A program made the position numbers and the translations under genes. Of a DNA stretch of 21,825 nucleotides, positions 1 through 10,034 are shown one piece after another. The notes beneath the pieces were generated by a model. The model did no database searches. It saw nothing but the letters and a program-made list of their open reading frames with translations, and had not been told where the DNA came from. This DNA comes from Chromera velia (taxonomy: Eukaryota; Sar; Chromeraceae). The DNA is taken from positions 5,001-26,825 of the forward strand of contig JAHBMJ010001734.1 in NCBI GenBank assembly GCA_018398765.1. The letters are read 5' to 3'. The first letter of the stretch is position 1. Every line of letters begins with the position of its first letter.

Positions 1-1055
1 GCCTTCCTGTGTCCCCCCAAATCGATGTTGAAGTCCGCTGCGCCTCCTTTGTGGTGCATGCAGGTAACGCTCGGGTGACGATTCAGTAGGTCTGTCCTGA
101 GGAAGTGAGTGAAAGAACATCAGATGGCTTCACCTGCTTTCACAAATAGCTTTTTAAAAAGCTTTAAAGTACTAAACATTAACAAAAACAATGTACAGAC
201 TAGCAAATCAGTCTACATTTAAGTGAACAGACTCTGAATTTTAGAAAAAAATTTAAAGTAGGCCTTATACATCCTTACACACTATAAAAAATAGAAAAAC
301 AAATTTAAAAAACACATGAATTTTCAGTTTCTTTATGTTTTTTTATTTATCTAAACAAGAAAATATGTTTTTTTAATTAATAAAACACTCCCTGTAACCA
401 CTCTTTGCCGAAATTGCCGTTTGTGGGGGCGACCTTTATAAGACAAAACGGCGACAGTGCTTAAAGACACCAATAAATCACTTATCACTTATCACTAAAA
501 CAACAATTTAAACAATAATCGTTTCTAAGGTTGTTTAATTGTTTTTAAAATTGCTTATGATAGTGATAAAGAATCATAATATATTGGTAGGCCATTACAT
601 AAAGAAGTCGCTAGATTACTATATATATCTATATATTTTCCCCTGAATTTTTATTTTTTTTGTAGCTCTCTTCAAGTTTCAACAAAAACTCAAACAAAAA
701 GCATATTCATTATCACCATACTGATTATTGCTAGGATATTATAAGGATTATATTATATGTGTATATGATTTAAATCAATTTGAATACTTTATCAGAATTT
801 GTACTTAAACTATCATTAAAGTCATATATAAATTAAGAAACTTTTAAATGAAGCTAATGAGCTAGTTATAGCCTTTTTCACACTGCCAGTGCTACAGACC
901 TAGTATTCAAAATACAAAAACAAGTCTAAAATTTCTAAGTCAGATTGTTTAAATTTTGTTTAAATTCCATTTGATGACTCGGATCTGAAACTTGATTTGC
1001 TATAAGTATAGGATTTCCATTTTTCTTTTCATTTGCCCTATTCTGGCAGGAATAT
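1..1055. repeat. AT-rich dispersed repeat of about 1 kb, copy A (left end outside the window)
   Basis: This block matches 3705-4765 in the same orientation. Shared blocks include the stretch around GTGCATGCAG (55-64 against 3761-3770), AAGTGAACAGACTCTGAATTTT (near 222), TTTAAATCAATTTGAAT (near 769) and AGTCAGATTGTTTAAATTTT (near 938). Similarity ends around 1050, just after CTGGCAGG. No open reading frame of note lies inside and I see no terminal inverted repeats. Its left boundary is not visible because the match already holds at base 1. It could be a degraded non-autonomous mobile element or a segmental duplication. The family is not recognised. Confidence 0.6.
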
Positions 1056-1640
1056 AATACACACTCTAGCTGACTACAAGTAACGAGGAGAAAAGAAAGA
1101 GATTGGAGTAACAGGGGTAGTAGAGGAAGGGCAAACCCATCGGGTGACAAGCAGTAGAAACAACTGACCTTCATACCGTCTCCTCCTTCGATCGTAAACC
1201 CGACACGCCGCCCATGATGCAAAACGCTCTGCATACACCCAAGGAAGTATACAAGGTCCATTAGATAATAATAGTACAGAACAAAGCAAAGCAGACAAAA
1301 GAGGGAAGCAGGAGAAGCAACGGTTACCTTGCTGCACGAAGGGATTGATACAGTCTGAATGACTGACCTATATGACTGACCTTTGAAAAAAAGAACCGTC
1401 TATTCCTGTTTCGAAACAACGTGCACACAATTTCTGTAGTAAGAGTATATGAAGGGAGAGAGAAGTAAAGAAAGGAAGCTGGAAGGAGCGTGGACCTCCC
1501 AGCATGACCTCGCAAAGACAGAAACAAACTATGAACATTAAACCGACATTTACAAAGGCTATACAAAGGCCGCACATTTGTATGACCTCCCAGCTTTCCA
1601 ATAACAACTGCGGCGCTGGTGACTGGGAGTGAATACTAAG
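1056..1640. other. Unassigned stretch with weak exon-like signals on the minus strand
   Basis: Base composition is more balanced than on either side. On the minus strand an acceptor-like TGTATGCAG (near 1237-1229) and a donor-like GTATGAAG (near 1178) bracket about 50 bases that are open in more than one frame. The short reading frames here show no recognisable domain, start codons are uncertain and no coherent multi-exon model could be built. I treat it as intergenic, possibly an untranslated or decayed exon. Confidence 0.2.
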
Positions 1641-2725
1641 TGACTAAGTATAGTACGTATGATATAACTAGCTCGTTAGCTAAAAAGCTTACTGCATGCA
1701 TGGACAAAGACTATGCATGTTAAATTTTTTTCAACAAAATGAATAATAAAAACCTTGCGATCATTATTTTTCCACCAAAAACAAAACTTACGCCCCATAC
1801 TAATTTATCGATTGCATACAAAAAAAACGTGCTAGTTGATTTTTTGAGCTCTGCACTAAAAACTGCACGCCAATAATCTATATTGTATAGAAAAATGCAG
1901 GGTTGCTTTTCTACTAAATTTCTGGTTAGTAACAGGTGTAGTCTACCGGCAATTGCTGGTAACCGATAATAGCCTCAGTCTACCTTCCTTTTACTGACAA
2001 AAAAATAATAGAAATTAGGGCAAAAAAAAAAACTTTGCCTGCGGCGCTAACAGATGCGGCATGCATGATAAAACCCTCAATCATCACGGTGACACCGTCA
2101 AAAACATGTTTTTAGGTGTTTATTGACATTTGAAAAGCCTATTAACAAAAAAAAGGAAAAATGAAATAAAATAAAAAAAAATAAATTTTATAATTTACTA
2201 ATTTCAATTATTTTAACTGTTTCACCCCTATTAGGTCCTCTAAGTGACATAAAGTTCTAACAGCTCTGTTCAATAGCTACTCCTTTTTTCTTAACTCTGT
2301 TCTATCTCCTACTGTTCTGCTTCTCTGTATTAGGCCTTGAGCCGTCGTTTGAGAGCAATCAAAGTAAGGGACGGTAAAAGTCTACTTCTTTACTCCCTGG
2401 GCAAAAAATGAGGAGATAGTACGCAGAGGGCACTATGGACAAACCATCTGCTTCCAGTTGTATAATCTGCTTGCACACACCCAGCTAGGCTGTCTGTCCT
2501 ACCCAACACAATTCTTGATAAGGCGATGAATTCATTTTATGTTGTTTTTATCTAACTTCCTAGTACTAAGCTATAACATAAAAACTTGGATTCTACCACC
2601 ATCTTGCTTAGACTAGCTGTATTACAAACTGTATAATCAGTTTATATATGATCTCATATAGGCGATAGCTCTAGCACAGTAGTACTTCTTCAGACTATGC
2701 CACCTATGATTGATTGATTGACCTA
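1641..2725. other. AT-rich non-coding stretch with repeat fragments
   Basis: No credible coding region is present. Around 1828-1960 lies a fragment related to the array at 2880-3215: a CGTGCTAGTTGATTTTTTGAG word followed by a decayed palindrome CCGGCAATTGCTGG (1946-1959). Homopolymer A and T runs are frequent. A GATT repeat lies at 2708-2719. Nothing else is recognised. Confidence 0.5.
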
Positions 2726-2787
2726 TAATGGAGTGTTAGTGACTGTTAGAATTCTGCCAAGTCTTTGCCGACTACCAGCAAACTCTG

Positions 2788-2811
2788 CCGGTAATTACCG
2801 GTTACCGGTAA
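2788..2811. repeat. Adjacent perfect palindromes
   Basis: Positions 2788-2801 read CCGGTAATTACCGG, a perfect 14-base palindrome. They are followed directly by TTACCGGTAA (2802-2811), a second perfect palindrome. A decayed relative, CCGGCAATTGCTGG followed by TAACCGATAA, sits at 1946-1969. Both lie next to copies of the GTGCTAGTTGAT word, so the palindrome seems to be part of the same repeat family. Confidence 0.6.
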
Positions 2812-2879
2812 TGAAGCTTGTCTACCGCCAAAAAAATCGGCAACCCTGGAAAAATGATGATTGGGGTTTTATGAAAAAA

Positions 2880-3215
2880 AGCGTGCTAGTTGATTTTCTG
2901 AGCTTTGCACTAAAAAATGCGTCCGATTAATCTGTATTGTGTAGAAAAAAAGCGTGCTAGTTGATTTTTCAAGCTTTGCACCAAAAATAATGTAGAAAAA
3001 AGCAGGCTAGTTGATTTTCTGAGCTTTACAATAAAAAGCACGCCCCATTAATCTGTATATTATGTAGGAAAAAAAATGTGTTAGTTGATTTTCCGAGCTT
3101 TGCAATATAACCTGCACCCCAGTAATTGATTGTATAAAATAGTATTTGAAAATATATGCAAGTTGATTTTCCGAGCTTTGCATTAGAAATGATTAGAAAC
3201 TGCACCCCATTAAAG
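2880..3215. repeat. Degenerate tandem array of 50-80 bp units
   Basis: Five related units begin near 2881, 2952, 3002, 3077 and 3157. Each carries a core like GCTAGTTGATTTTCTGAGCT followed by TTGCA, a run of A, and often GCACCCCATTAATCTGTAT. Spacings are about 71, 50, 75 and 80 bases, so the array is irregular. A sixth related unit stands alone at about 1828. The units differ too much and have no constant spacer length, so this is not CRISPR-like. It is best described as a decayed minisatellite or the interior of a non-autonomous element. Confidence 0.65.
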
Positions 3216-3704
3216 TACAACTCTAGCTATGAGCTGTGACAGTCTCTTTGTTTGCATTCACTTTGGATACTGAGAGGGCAAGAAAGAAAAAAAAAAAGAA
3301 AGAAAAAGAGAAAGACAATGAGGGAATCAAAGAAGAAGACAGATGACAAAAAGCCTTAGAAAGATTCTGACTCTCTACCCCCCCTGTTTTGTTTGCTTGT
3401 CCCTCCTCATCACTCAATGTAAGTCAATGACTTGACTAACTTATTGTGAGAAAAATCAATGCAAGTGAATAGGTAATTTGAAACAATAAAAAAAAAAAAG
3501 GTGCCGTAAGGATAAGATTCTTTGGAAAAGAAAGGAAACGGAACAGAAAAGGAGAAAAAAAGGAAAAAAAAAGCTTGTTCTGTCAATTTGTACGAAAGAG
3601 CTTTGTCAGGAAATCGAATAGACTGCCCGGCCACCGTCGCACTTCGGTCCGTAACCCTTCAGTTTCTGGTTTCCGTGTTCTATCTCTCTTTGCTATATAC
3701 ATGT
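3216..3704. other. Non-coding stretch with two purine-rich tracts
   Basis: Purine-rich runs lie at about 3279-3325 and 3484-3572 (A-rich with G interruptions). They generate long Lys-rich or, on the other strand, Phe/Ser-rich reading frames of no biological meaning. No splice-consistent exon, start context or domain is visible. Confidence 0.5.
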
Positions 3705-4765
3705 ATGTCTTTCTGTGTTTCACCAAATTGATGTTAAAGTCTGGTCTGCTTCTTTTATTGTGCATGCAGATAATGTTCGGGTGTTGCTTCACTAGCCAGG
3801 TCTGTCCTCAGGATACCATTAAAGAGGGAGAAGACATCAAATAGCAAATTGAACAGATTGATCGAACAAATTTACTACTACTCTCTCACTGGAAGATTCA
3901 GTTGCATTATCAAATAACTTTTAAGAAAGACTATATATATAGTAATTAAACTAACTCCGGTGAGTCGACTCAGTCGAGTCAATTAGTCTATATTAAAGTG
4001 AACAGAGTCTGAATTTTAGAAAATGATTTAGAGGTCGCCTTGCGCCATTCAGTTTATTTTTTTTTTCATTTTTCTCTAGATTTTTCTAAACAACAAAACA
4101 CCTTTTTAATAAAGAACTCCCTATAACTTAGTTTATTATATATTAAAACAACCGTCTAAACAACTTGAACAGCTAGTTGTTTAATCAATTCTCAAATTGT
4201 TTATGATATATAGCAAAATTTAAATATAGCAAGAATCACAAGAATCATGATGTATAAGCAGGCCATTAAATAAAACAATCACCAAATTACTATATGTTTC
4301 TGAGTATACAACCGTCCTAGATAACTGCACAACTTAATATGTACTTTTATTATTATTTTAATATTTTTTCAAAATTAATTTTCTTGTAGTGCAAGGCCTA
4401 TAGGGCCTAGTATAGGCTATAGTTCTTTTAACAAAAACTAGAACAGAACTTGAAAGCGTATTCATTATCATGATTCTGGTTTAATATTACTATAGGATCA
4501 TTACATGCGCACATACAATTTAAATCAATTTGAATGGTTCATTAGAAATTACACTTAAACTATTGTTAAAGATACACGTTAATGAACTTGAATGACGTCT
4601 ATTTTAAATCAAGTACATTCAAAATGCACTCGCAAGTCTAAAATTTTCAAGTCAGATCGTTTAAATTTTGTTTGAATTCCATTTTAAATTTGATTTGCTA
4701 TAATCGATCAGCATTTTCATTTTTTTTCTCATTTGCCCCATTCTCAGACTGGCAGGCATATGCTC
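3705..4765. repeat. AT-rich dispersed repeat of about 1 kb, copy B
   Basis: This is the second copy of the element seen at 1-1055, in the same orientation and about 3.7 kb away. It is alignable from TTCTGTGTTTCACCAAATTG (3710) to CTGGCAGGCATA (about 4749-4760). Relative to copy A, many differences in the first 80 bases are C-to-T or G-to-A (for example TCGAT/TTGAT, TTGAAG/TTAAAG, AACGCTCGG/AATGTTCGG). Copies A and B are strongly diverged by substitutions and indels, so the duplication is old. No coding content is recognised. Confidence 0.6.
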
Positions 4766-5091
4766 AGTAAGGTGAAACCGCTTCAGTTTTGGCAATTGCG
4801 TTTTTCCCTCCGTGCAGTGAAAAGTTGTTTCAGTAGTTCCTTTGAGTTCTTGTTTCTTTAAAATTCCCTGAGAAATTTCCCTCCTTTGCTCTATCTAGTA
4901 TCTTGCGTGCAAGCCCGGGACCTATACCCGGGGGGGCCTTCGAGCGCCGGTCTTGCCTTTGAGAGAACCGTTCGATCACGCACGGTCTTTCAGAGCTTTC
5001 TGATGATTGCGCTGTCTCTCTCTGCTCCCTCTCCCTGCTCCCCCTTCCTGCTTGTCGTCTGCTTTAATTCTCCTGACTCCGTGCGAAACCG
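4766..5091. other. Spacer and probable 3' untranslated region downstream of the minus-strand kinesin-like gene
   Basis: The base composition switches here from AT-rich repeat to the balanced composition of the gene island. The minus-strand stop codon of the kinesin-like model is at 5092-5094, so transcripts would continue leftward into this stretch. No canonical polyadenylation signal stands out. The plus-strand reading frames here are shadows or lack support. Confidence 0.35.
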
Positions 5092-6990
5092 CTAACGGTA
5101 CATGCAGCCAGCAACAGCGGGACGCCCAACACCCCCTGCCTGGAGTGAATGAGGGGGGTACAGGAGGTGCTGGTGCTGCATTGGCTGTGGCTGCCTGTTC
5201 TGCTGCTGCTGCTGTTGTGGTGGAACGGCAGAAGAGGGAAGGAGTGTGTGCCAAGCGGGAGGGAGAGCAGCCGTCGCATGTGCAGCCTTCAGAGGAAGTG
5301 CGGATGGAGGTTTTGCATACCCAGCGCCCATCTTCGCAGTCTGCGTTTGTTGCTGCTGTTGCTGTGGCTGTGCTTTGTGCTGGTATTGATACGGGTGCTG
5401 TGAGATCCCGGGGGGGGATAGACGCTTCACGAGAGCATTGGACATTGGAGGAACTGCTGGCGTGGTGGTCAAGTTGAGCGAGCTTCGAGAATGAGGCAGG
5501 ATTGCATGGGGGGGCATCTGCATGGCTGTCTGCGGCTGGGGGTGAGGAGGATGCGGATGAGGGAAGGAAATTCTTGGGCCTCGGTGAGGGGGGGAGAAAT
5601 GCACAGTGACAAGGGGGCCATTTGCATTTGAGAGTAGAGGGCCGTGAGGGCCTGGTTGGTTCATGTTGGTATTGACTGCCTCTGACTTGAAGGCAAATGC
5701 GGGAGGAATGAGAGCAGTGGGAGGGAGCGAAGAGGGCGCATGAGTCTGTCCAGACGACGGATCTGCCTTCTCATTTTCTTTTTTGCCCCCCTTCCCTGAT
5801 CCCCTGTCTTCCTGGCGACACGGAGTCTGGTGAGTACTGGTCTGGCGGGCAGCTTTTGGAGTTCTATTCTTCTGTTCGAATTGGGCAATGCAACGATTGA
5901 GGGGGTCTGACCCTTCGGGCTTGGAAGTGAGAGACGTCTTCTTGTTCCGCTTGTCTGTATTGAGGGGGATTCCAGCGGCACAAGGGCCTCTTGCAAACTC
6001 TTGTCGATCTCTCAGTAGACTCTCCAAGGCAGACGCGAGAAATGCAGGCACAGGTGTGAGCGCTCTCGAGCCTCTGTTCCTAGACTCGGAGCGTGATGGG
6101 GCTGTTTGCTGCTGTTGTGCGACCAGGGGGGCGACTGCTGTGCCTCTCTCTCTCTCTGTGCCAGAAGCATGCGTGTCACCCTTACCCTTTGCAACAGCCA
6201 TGCGACGACGGTGCTGTTCCTCTGCACGAGCAGCCCGGACATTCGCGGCCTTTCGTGCGTTTGCCTTGTTGGGCGGGGAGATCAAAGCTCGGAGACCTTG
6301 AGAGCACCTTGGAAGTTCTCCAGAGAGAGGGGAGACGTTGACAGGGTTTGCATGCTGTTGGGTTCTGCCTGTGGGAGTGTTGCGCTTGGCAGTGGCGGGG
6401 GTTCTCGAACCTGCTGATCTCGCTACGTGCTCCCTCGGTGGTGTGAGGAGACGATTTTTGAACATGTCAATGGGGGTTGGAGTGTCGTTTCTCTCAGACT
6501 CCATTCGGTTGTGGTTCTGTTTGGTGTTGTCGATCCTGGAGAAGGTAAAGGGAGGAGAGACGGCTCTGGAAATGAGCGGAGGTCGAGGACGGGGGGGGTT
6601 CTCTTCCAGCAACCTTGAGGCAGAGGCAGAACGGGTGTGTATCTGCAGTCTGTTGGAAAGTTTGTTCGGAGCATTTCCAGATGGCACCGCAGAAAATCGA
6701 GCTGGGGTTGCTTGGAGCCTGCCCTGTCTTCCTGGCGGCGTGGTCTCTCTTTCTCTCTGGTGTCTCTTCGCGGAAGAGGAGACGTTCCCTTGAGGAGTCT
6801 GGCTGGCAGTGTGGGGGGTTTGTGCGAGAGCGGACGGGATGGTTGCCCTGTTCGGAGTAGAGGGAGAGCTTCGCGTCTCCACTCTGCCTGTTAGGTTTTG
6901 GCTGAAGGTTGAGAAGGTGAATCGAGGCTGCTTGTGTGGGGTCTGGTTTGTGTGGGGAGCGATCTCGTTGGTCATTTGCTGTTGCGGTCG
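5092..6990 (-). other. Exon 10 of the kinesin-like gene: Gln/Pro-rich tail, part 2 (could be a separate gene)
   Basis: This is an open frame of 632 codons after the acceptor CATGCTTTTTGCAG at 6991, joined in phase 0 to the donor at 7331. It is rich in Pro, Gln, Ser, Arg and Thr, with several poly-Gln runs near the C-terminus and a basic helix NVRAARAEEQHRRRMAVAKG. That helix resembles NVRLRVEERRARWR in exon 9, which mildly favours one protein. The alternative is an independent gene starting at the ATG at 7056, which would give 654 residues with no recognised domain. The stop is TAG at 5094-5092. Confidence 0.55.
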
Positions 6991-9900
6991 CTGCAAAAAG
7001 CATGGGGGAAAGGGCGCCGAGGTAGTCAAAAAACATATGCTCTTAGGCATGTGCATAAAAGGGAGAATTGTTTTCTTTCATCCTCCATCCCCTTCTGATT
7101 TTTCATCCTTTCTTAGAGGCAAATCTGTTGACAGATTTCCGGGAAAGCAAAAAACAAAAGAAACAAAAGCGAAAGAGAAAGCGATTCACGGAGGAAATCA
7201 GGGACCTGTGAGAGACGAAATGAGGGAGAGAAGACTCCCAACTCATAGTTTGGAAACAGTGAAACAAGACGAGGTCAACCTTCTCTAGACAGACTCACTC
7301 CTCCCCTAAGGAGAAATTCAAAGAAACTGACCGAAACTTTCCACACAGGTCCAATGACACTTCCATGGGGGTGCATCTGAATCCCCGTGTGTGTGTGGTT
7401 CAGCGGCTGCTGTGGGTGTACGATGTTGGTTTCCCTGTGTTGTCTGGCTGGAGTGAAGTCATAGGTAGTCCTCATCGGAATTCCAGTCTGGTAACCAGGA
7501 GCATTGGGAGCTGATGAACGTACCGATGCATTTTCAGGGGTGGCCGGATTGGAGTTCAGTTGTGCAAACGGGGGCTGAGACGGCAGTCCTTCGTTGGTGT
7601 CGAGGGAAAGAGAAGGGAAACTGCGGGACCGAGACTTTGCCATGGAAGCGCCCCCCCGTGGAGCGGGACCACAGGGATGATTTTGAGGGGGGCCTCCAAT
7701 CGGCTTTTCCTTCTTTTGTGGCGGCTCGGTTTTCCCTCCTGCCCCTCCTTCACCTGCGGATGCTGCTACCGGCATTTGTGAGAAACGGAAGGAGACCTTT
7801 CCTTTCCTTTGAATTTTGTCATCAGCTCTTCTCAACCCTCCAATTCTGCATGGCACATCTGATACCTTTCCTTGACTTCCATGTGTGTCTCTCTCTTTCT
7901 CTTTCTTGATTCCTGACGGGCCCTCCTTCTCCTTCTCCTTCTCCTTCTCCTTTTTCATCGGGCTCTTTGACTTTCCCTGAGCGCATCCTCGTGCTGCAGC
8001 TCCTGTTTGATTATGCTGTCTCTGCTCGGCTCTCCATCGGGCTCTCCGCTCTTCTACCCGAAGTCGGACATTCGCGTTCAAAGTCTTGCCTGCTGCTGGC
8101 GGGACATCCTCTTTTGGTTTTTTGCCTCCCTCAATAGCCCCATCTGCTAGAGTCTGCATCCGATCCCCCCCCTTTTTCAGGACTTGCAAGAGAGACTGGG
8201 GAGGAACAAAGGGGTCCTGTCCTCCAGGGCTCTCTGCTTCGGCTGCTGCTGCTGCCTTCTTTGCCGCTTCTTTTGCCTCCCGTCTCCTGGGCAGATTACC
8301 TGGGGGGCCTAGAAGACCCCCCTGTGTGCGAGCGTTGGCTCCACTGCCCCCTTTGGGCTTTTGTGTCCCTTTTTTGACAGTCTGCTTTCGGGCTCTCTGC
8401 CCTCCCGTCTGCGAGATATTCCCCTTGTTCGTTCGTTCACCTGCTGTCTGTTCGTGAGAAGAAGAGAGCGAATCTTTTGTGTCCAGAGGCGCTGCTCTGT
8501 CAGCAGATGACGAAGAAGAAGAGGGGGCGTCTGCGGGTGTTCCCTGGACATCCCCCCTCATGACCCCAGAAAGACCTTTCTCAGGAGTCCCCACACCCCC
8601 ATTAATGATGCCCCCTCCCCCCCTTTTTCTACTGGAGGAGAGAGGAAACGCAACTTGGGGAGCAGGACTGGAAGCCCCAGAAACCAGAGGCGACTCTTCG
8701 GCAATCGGCCCGAATCCGTCGAGTACAGCCAGGCCGTTTCGAGAAGGGGACGTAGAGTCAAGGTAAGCAGGGAAGTTGACGCCTAATCGACAGGCGGTGG
8801 CTGTTGCTGAGGGTGTGGGGGTGTGTTTTGCAACTTGTTGCGACAGGGTGAGAGGGGCAGAAGACGAGCCGTCCCCCCCCTCTGTGTCGGCATCCTTCTC
8901 GTTGCACGGAGGAGAATTGCTGCTATTCACCCTTGCAAGCTGCTGGGGCGGGACGAAGGCGTAGAAATCGGGGGGACTCATCAGTTGAGCCTGAAGATAC
9001 CGGACACTCCTTCTGCGACTGCTCACCTGCATGCAGCCAAAAAAAGAATGAAGGGACTTTTAAAGGGTCTGAGGAAGACTTGTGGACATAAAACAATCTG
9101 TCAGCCAGACGATGAACAAGACTTGTTTTTTTCTTCCCTCCTTACTTTCTTGCTTCGTACATTTTCTTTCCTTTTCCCTCCCCCCCTTCCTTCCAGCCTC
9201 CCTTCCTCCTTCCATTTCTTTTCATCTATAGAGGCGGTCAGTCGATTGAGGAAGGATTTGGAAGGAGTTTGCGATACCTCCTGACTGACTGACCGACCGT
9301 GGAGGCTGTCCCAAGACTTCGGCCCCCCTGAGGGTCTCCTGGCGATGCGGGCAGAGCACCCAGGGCTGAAGAGGAAGAAGAGGAGCGACTCGACGAAGTG
9401 GCGTTGGAGACGGACATCGAATCGTTCGGTTGATTGGCTTTCTCTTTCTCTCCCGTCTCCCCCTTTTGGTTCTCTCTCTCAAGTGATTCCAGTTGAGTCG
9501 CCAGGGTGCTGTTATATTCACACCGAACGGCCTCCTCAACAGACGCTCTGTGGGTGGCACACGACAGAGCTCTGAGGAAGCCCTTGAAGAATTTGCACCA
9601 CAGGATGCTTTCTCGAACCTGCAGGCAGACAGGGGAGGGGAGGGATGAACAATTTGTGGTGAGTCAGTCCCATCAGTAAGGACGGACTGGAGATGGAGGG
9701 AGGGAGGGAGGGAGGCATCCGAGATTACAAGCAAGACCGGGACCTGAGATCGACCTTCCTTGGAAGGCTGCCCTGCTGACCTCCTTGTCATCTCCTGATC
9801 GCAGTTTGAGGTTGAGAATCGGAACTATGTTCATTCTGCATGCAAACAGAGAGAGAGCTCAGAGATATAACTAACTGCATAGGAGAACTGGCGGAAGAAA

Positions 9901-10001
9901 AGTGAATTCACTGAGAAGAGTCGGAAACGAGAAGTGACAAACCATCGTAGAAACAGAGTCGGAGGATAAAAGATGGCAAAGAGGGGCAAAAAGAAGGCAA
10001 A

Positions 10002-10034
<33 letters not shown>

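Noticed and set aside
2880-3215. CRISPR-like array
   Set aside because: Units are diverged, spacing is irregular (50-80 bases), there are no unique spacers, and the context is eukaryotic.
5007-9284. Several plus-strand open frames of 100-160 codons across the large minus-strand exons
   Set aside because: They are shadows of the GC-richer coding frames on the opposite strand; they lack ATG context, splice logic and protein-like composition.
9222-9618. Alternative frame of exon 8 (the frame reading FEKASCGANSS)
   Set aside because: It is open, but the phase-0 frame gives a coiled-coil-like sequence expected after a motor domain and agrees with exon 7 ending in phase 0.
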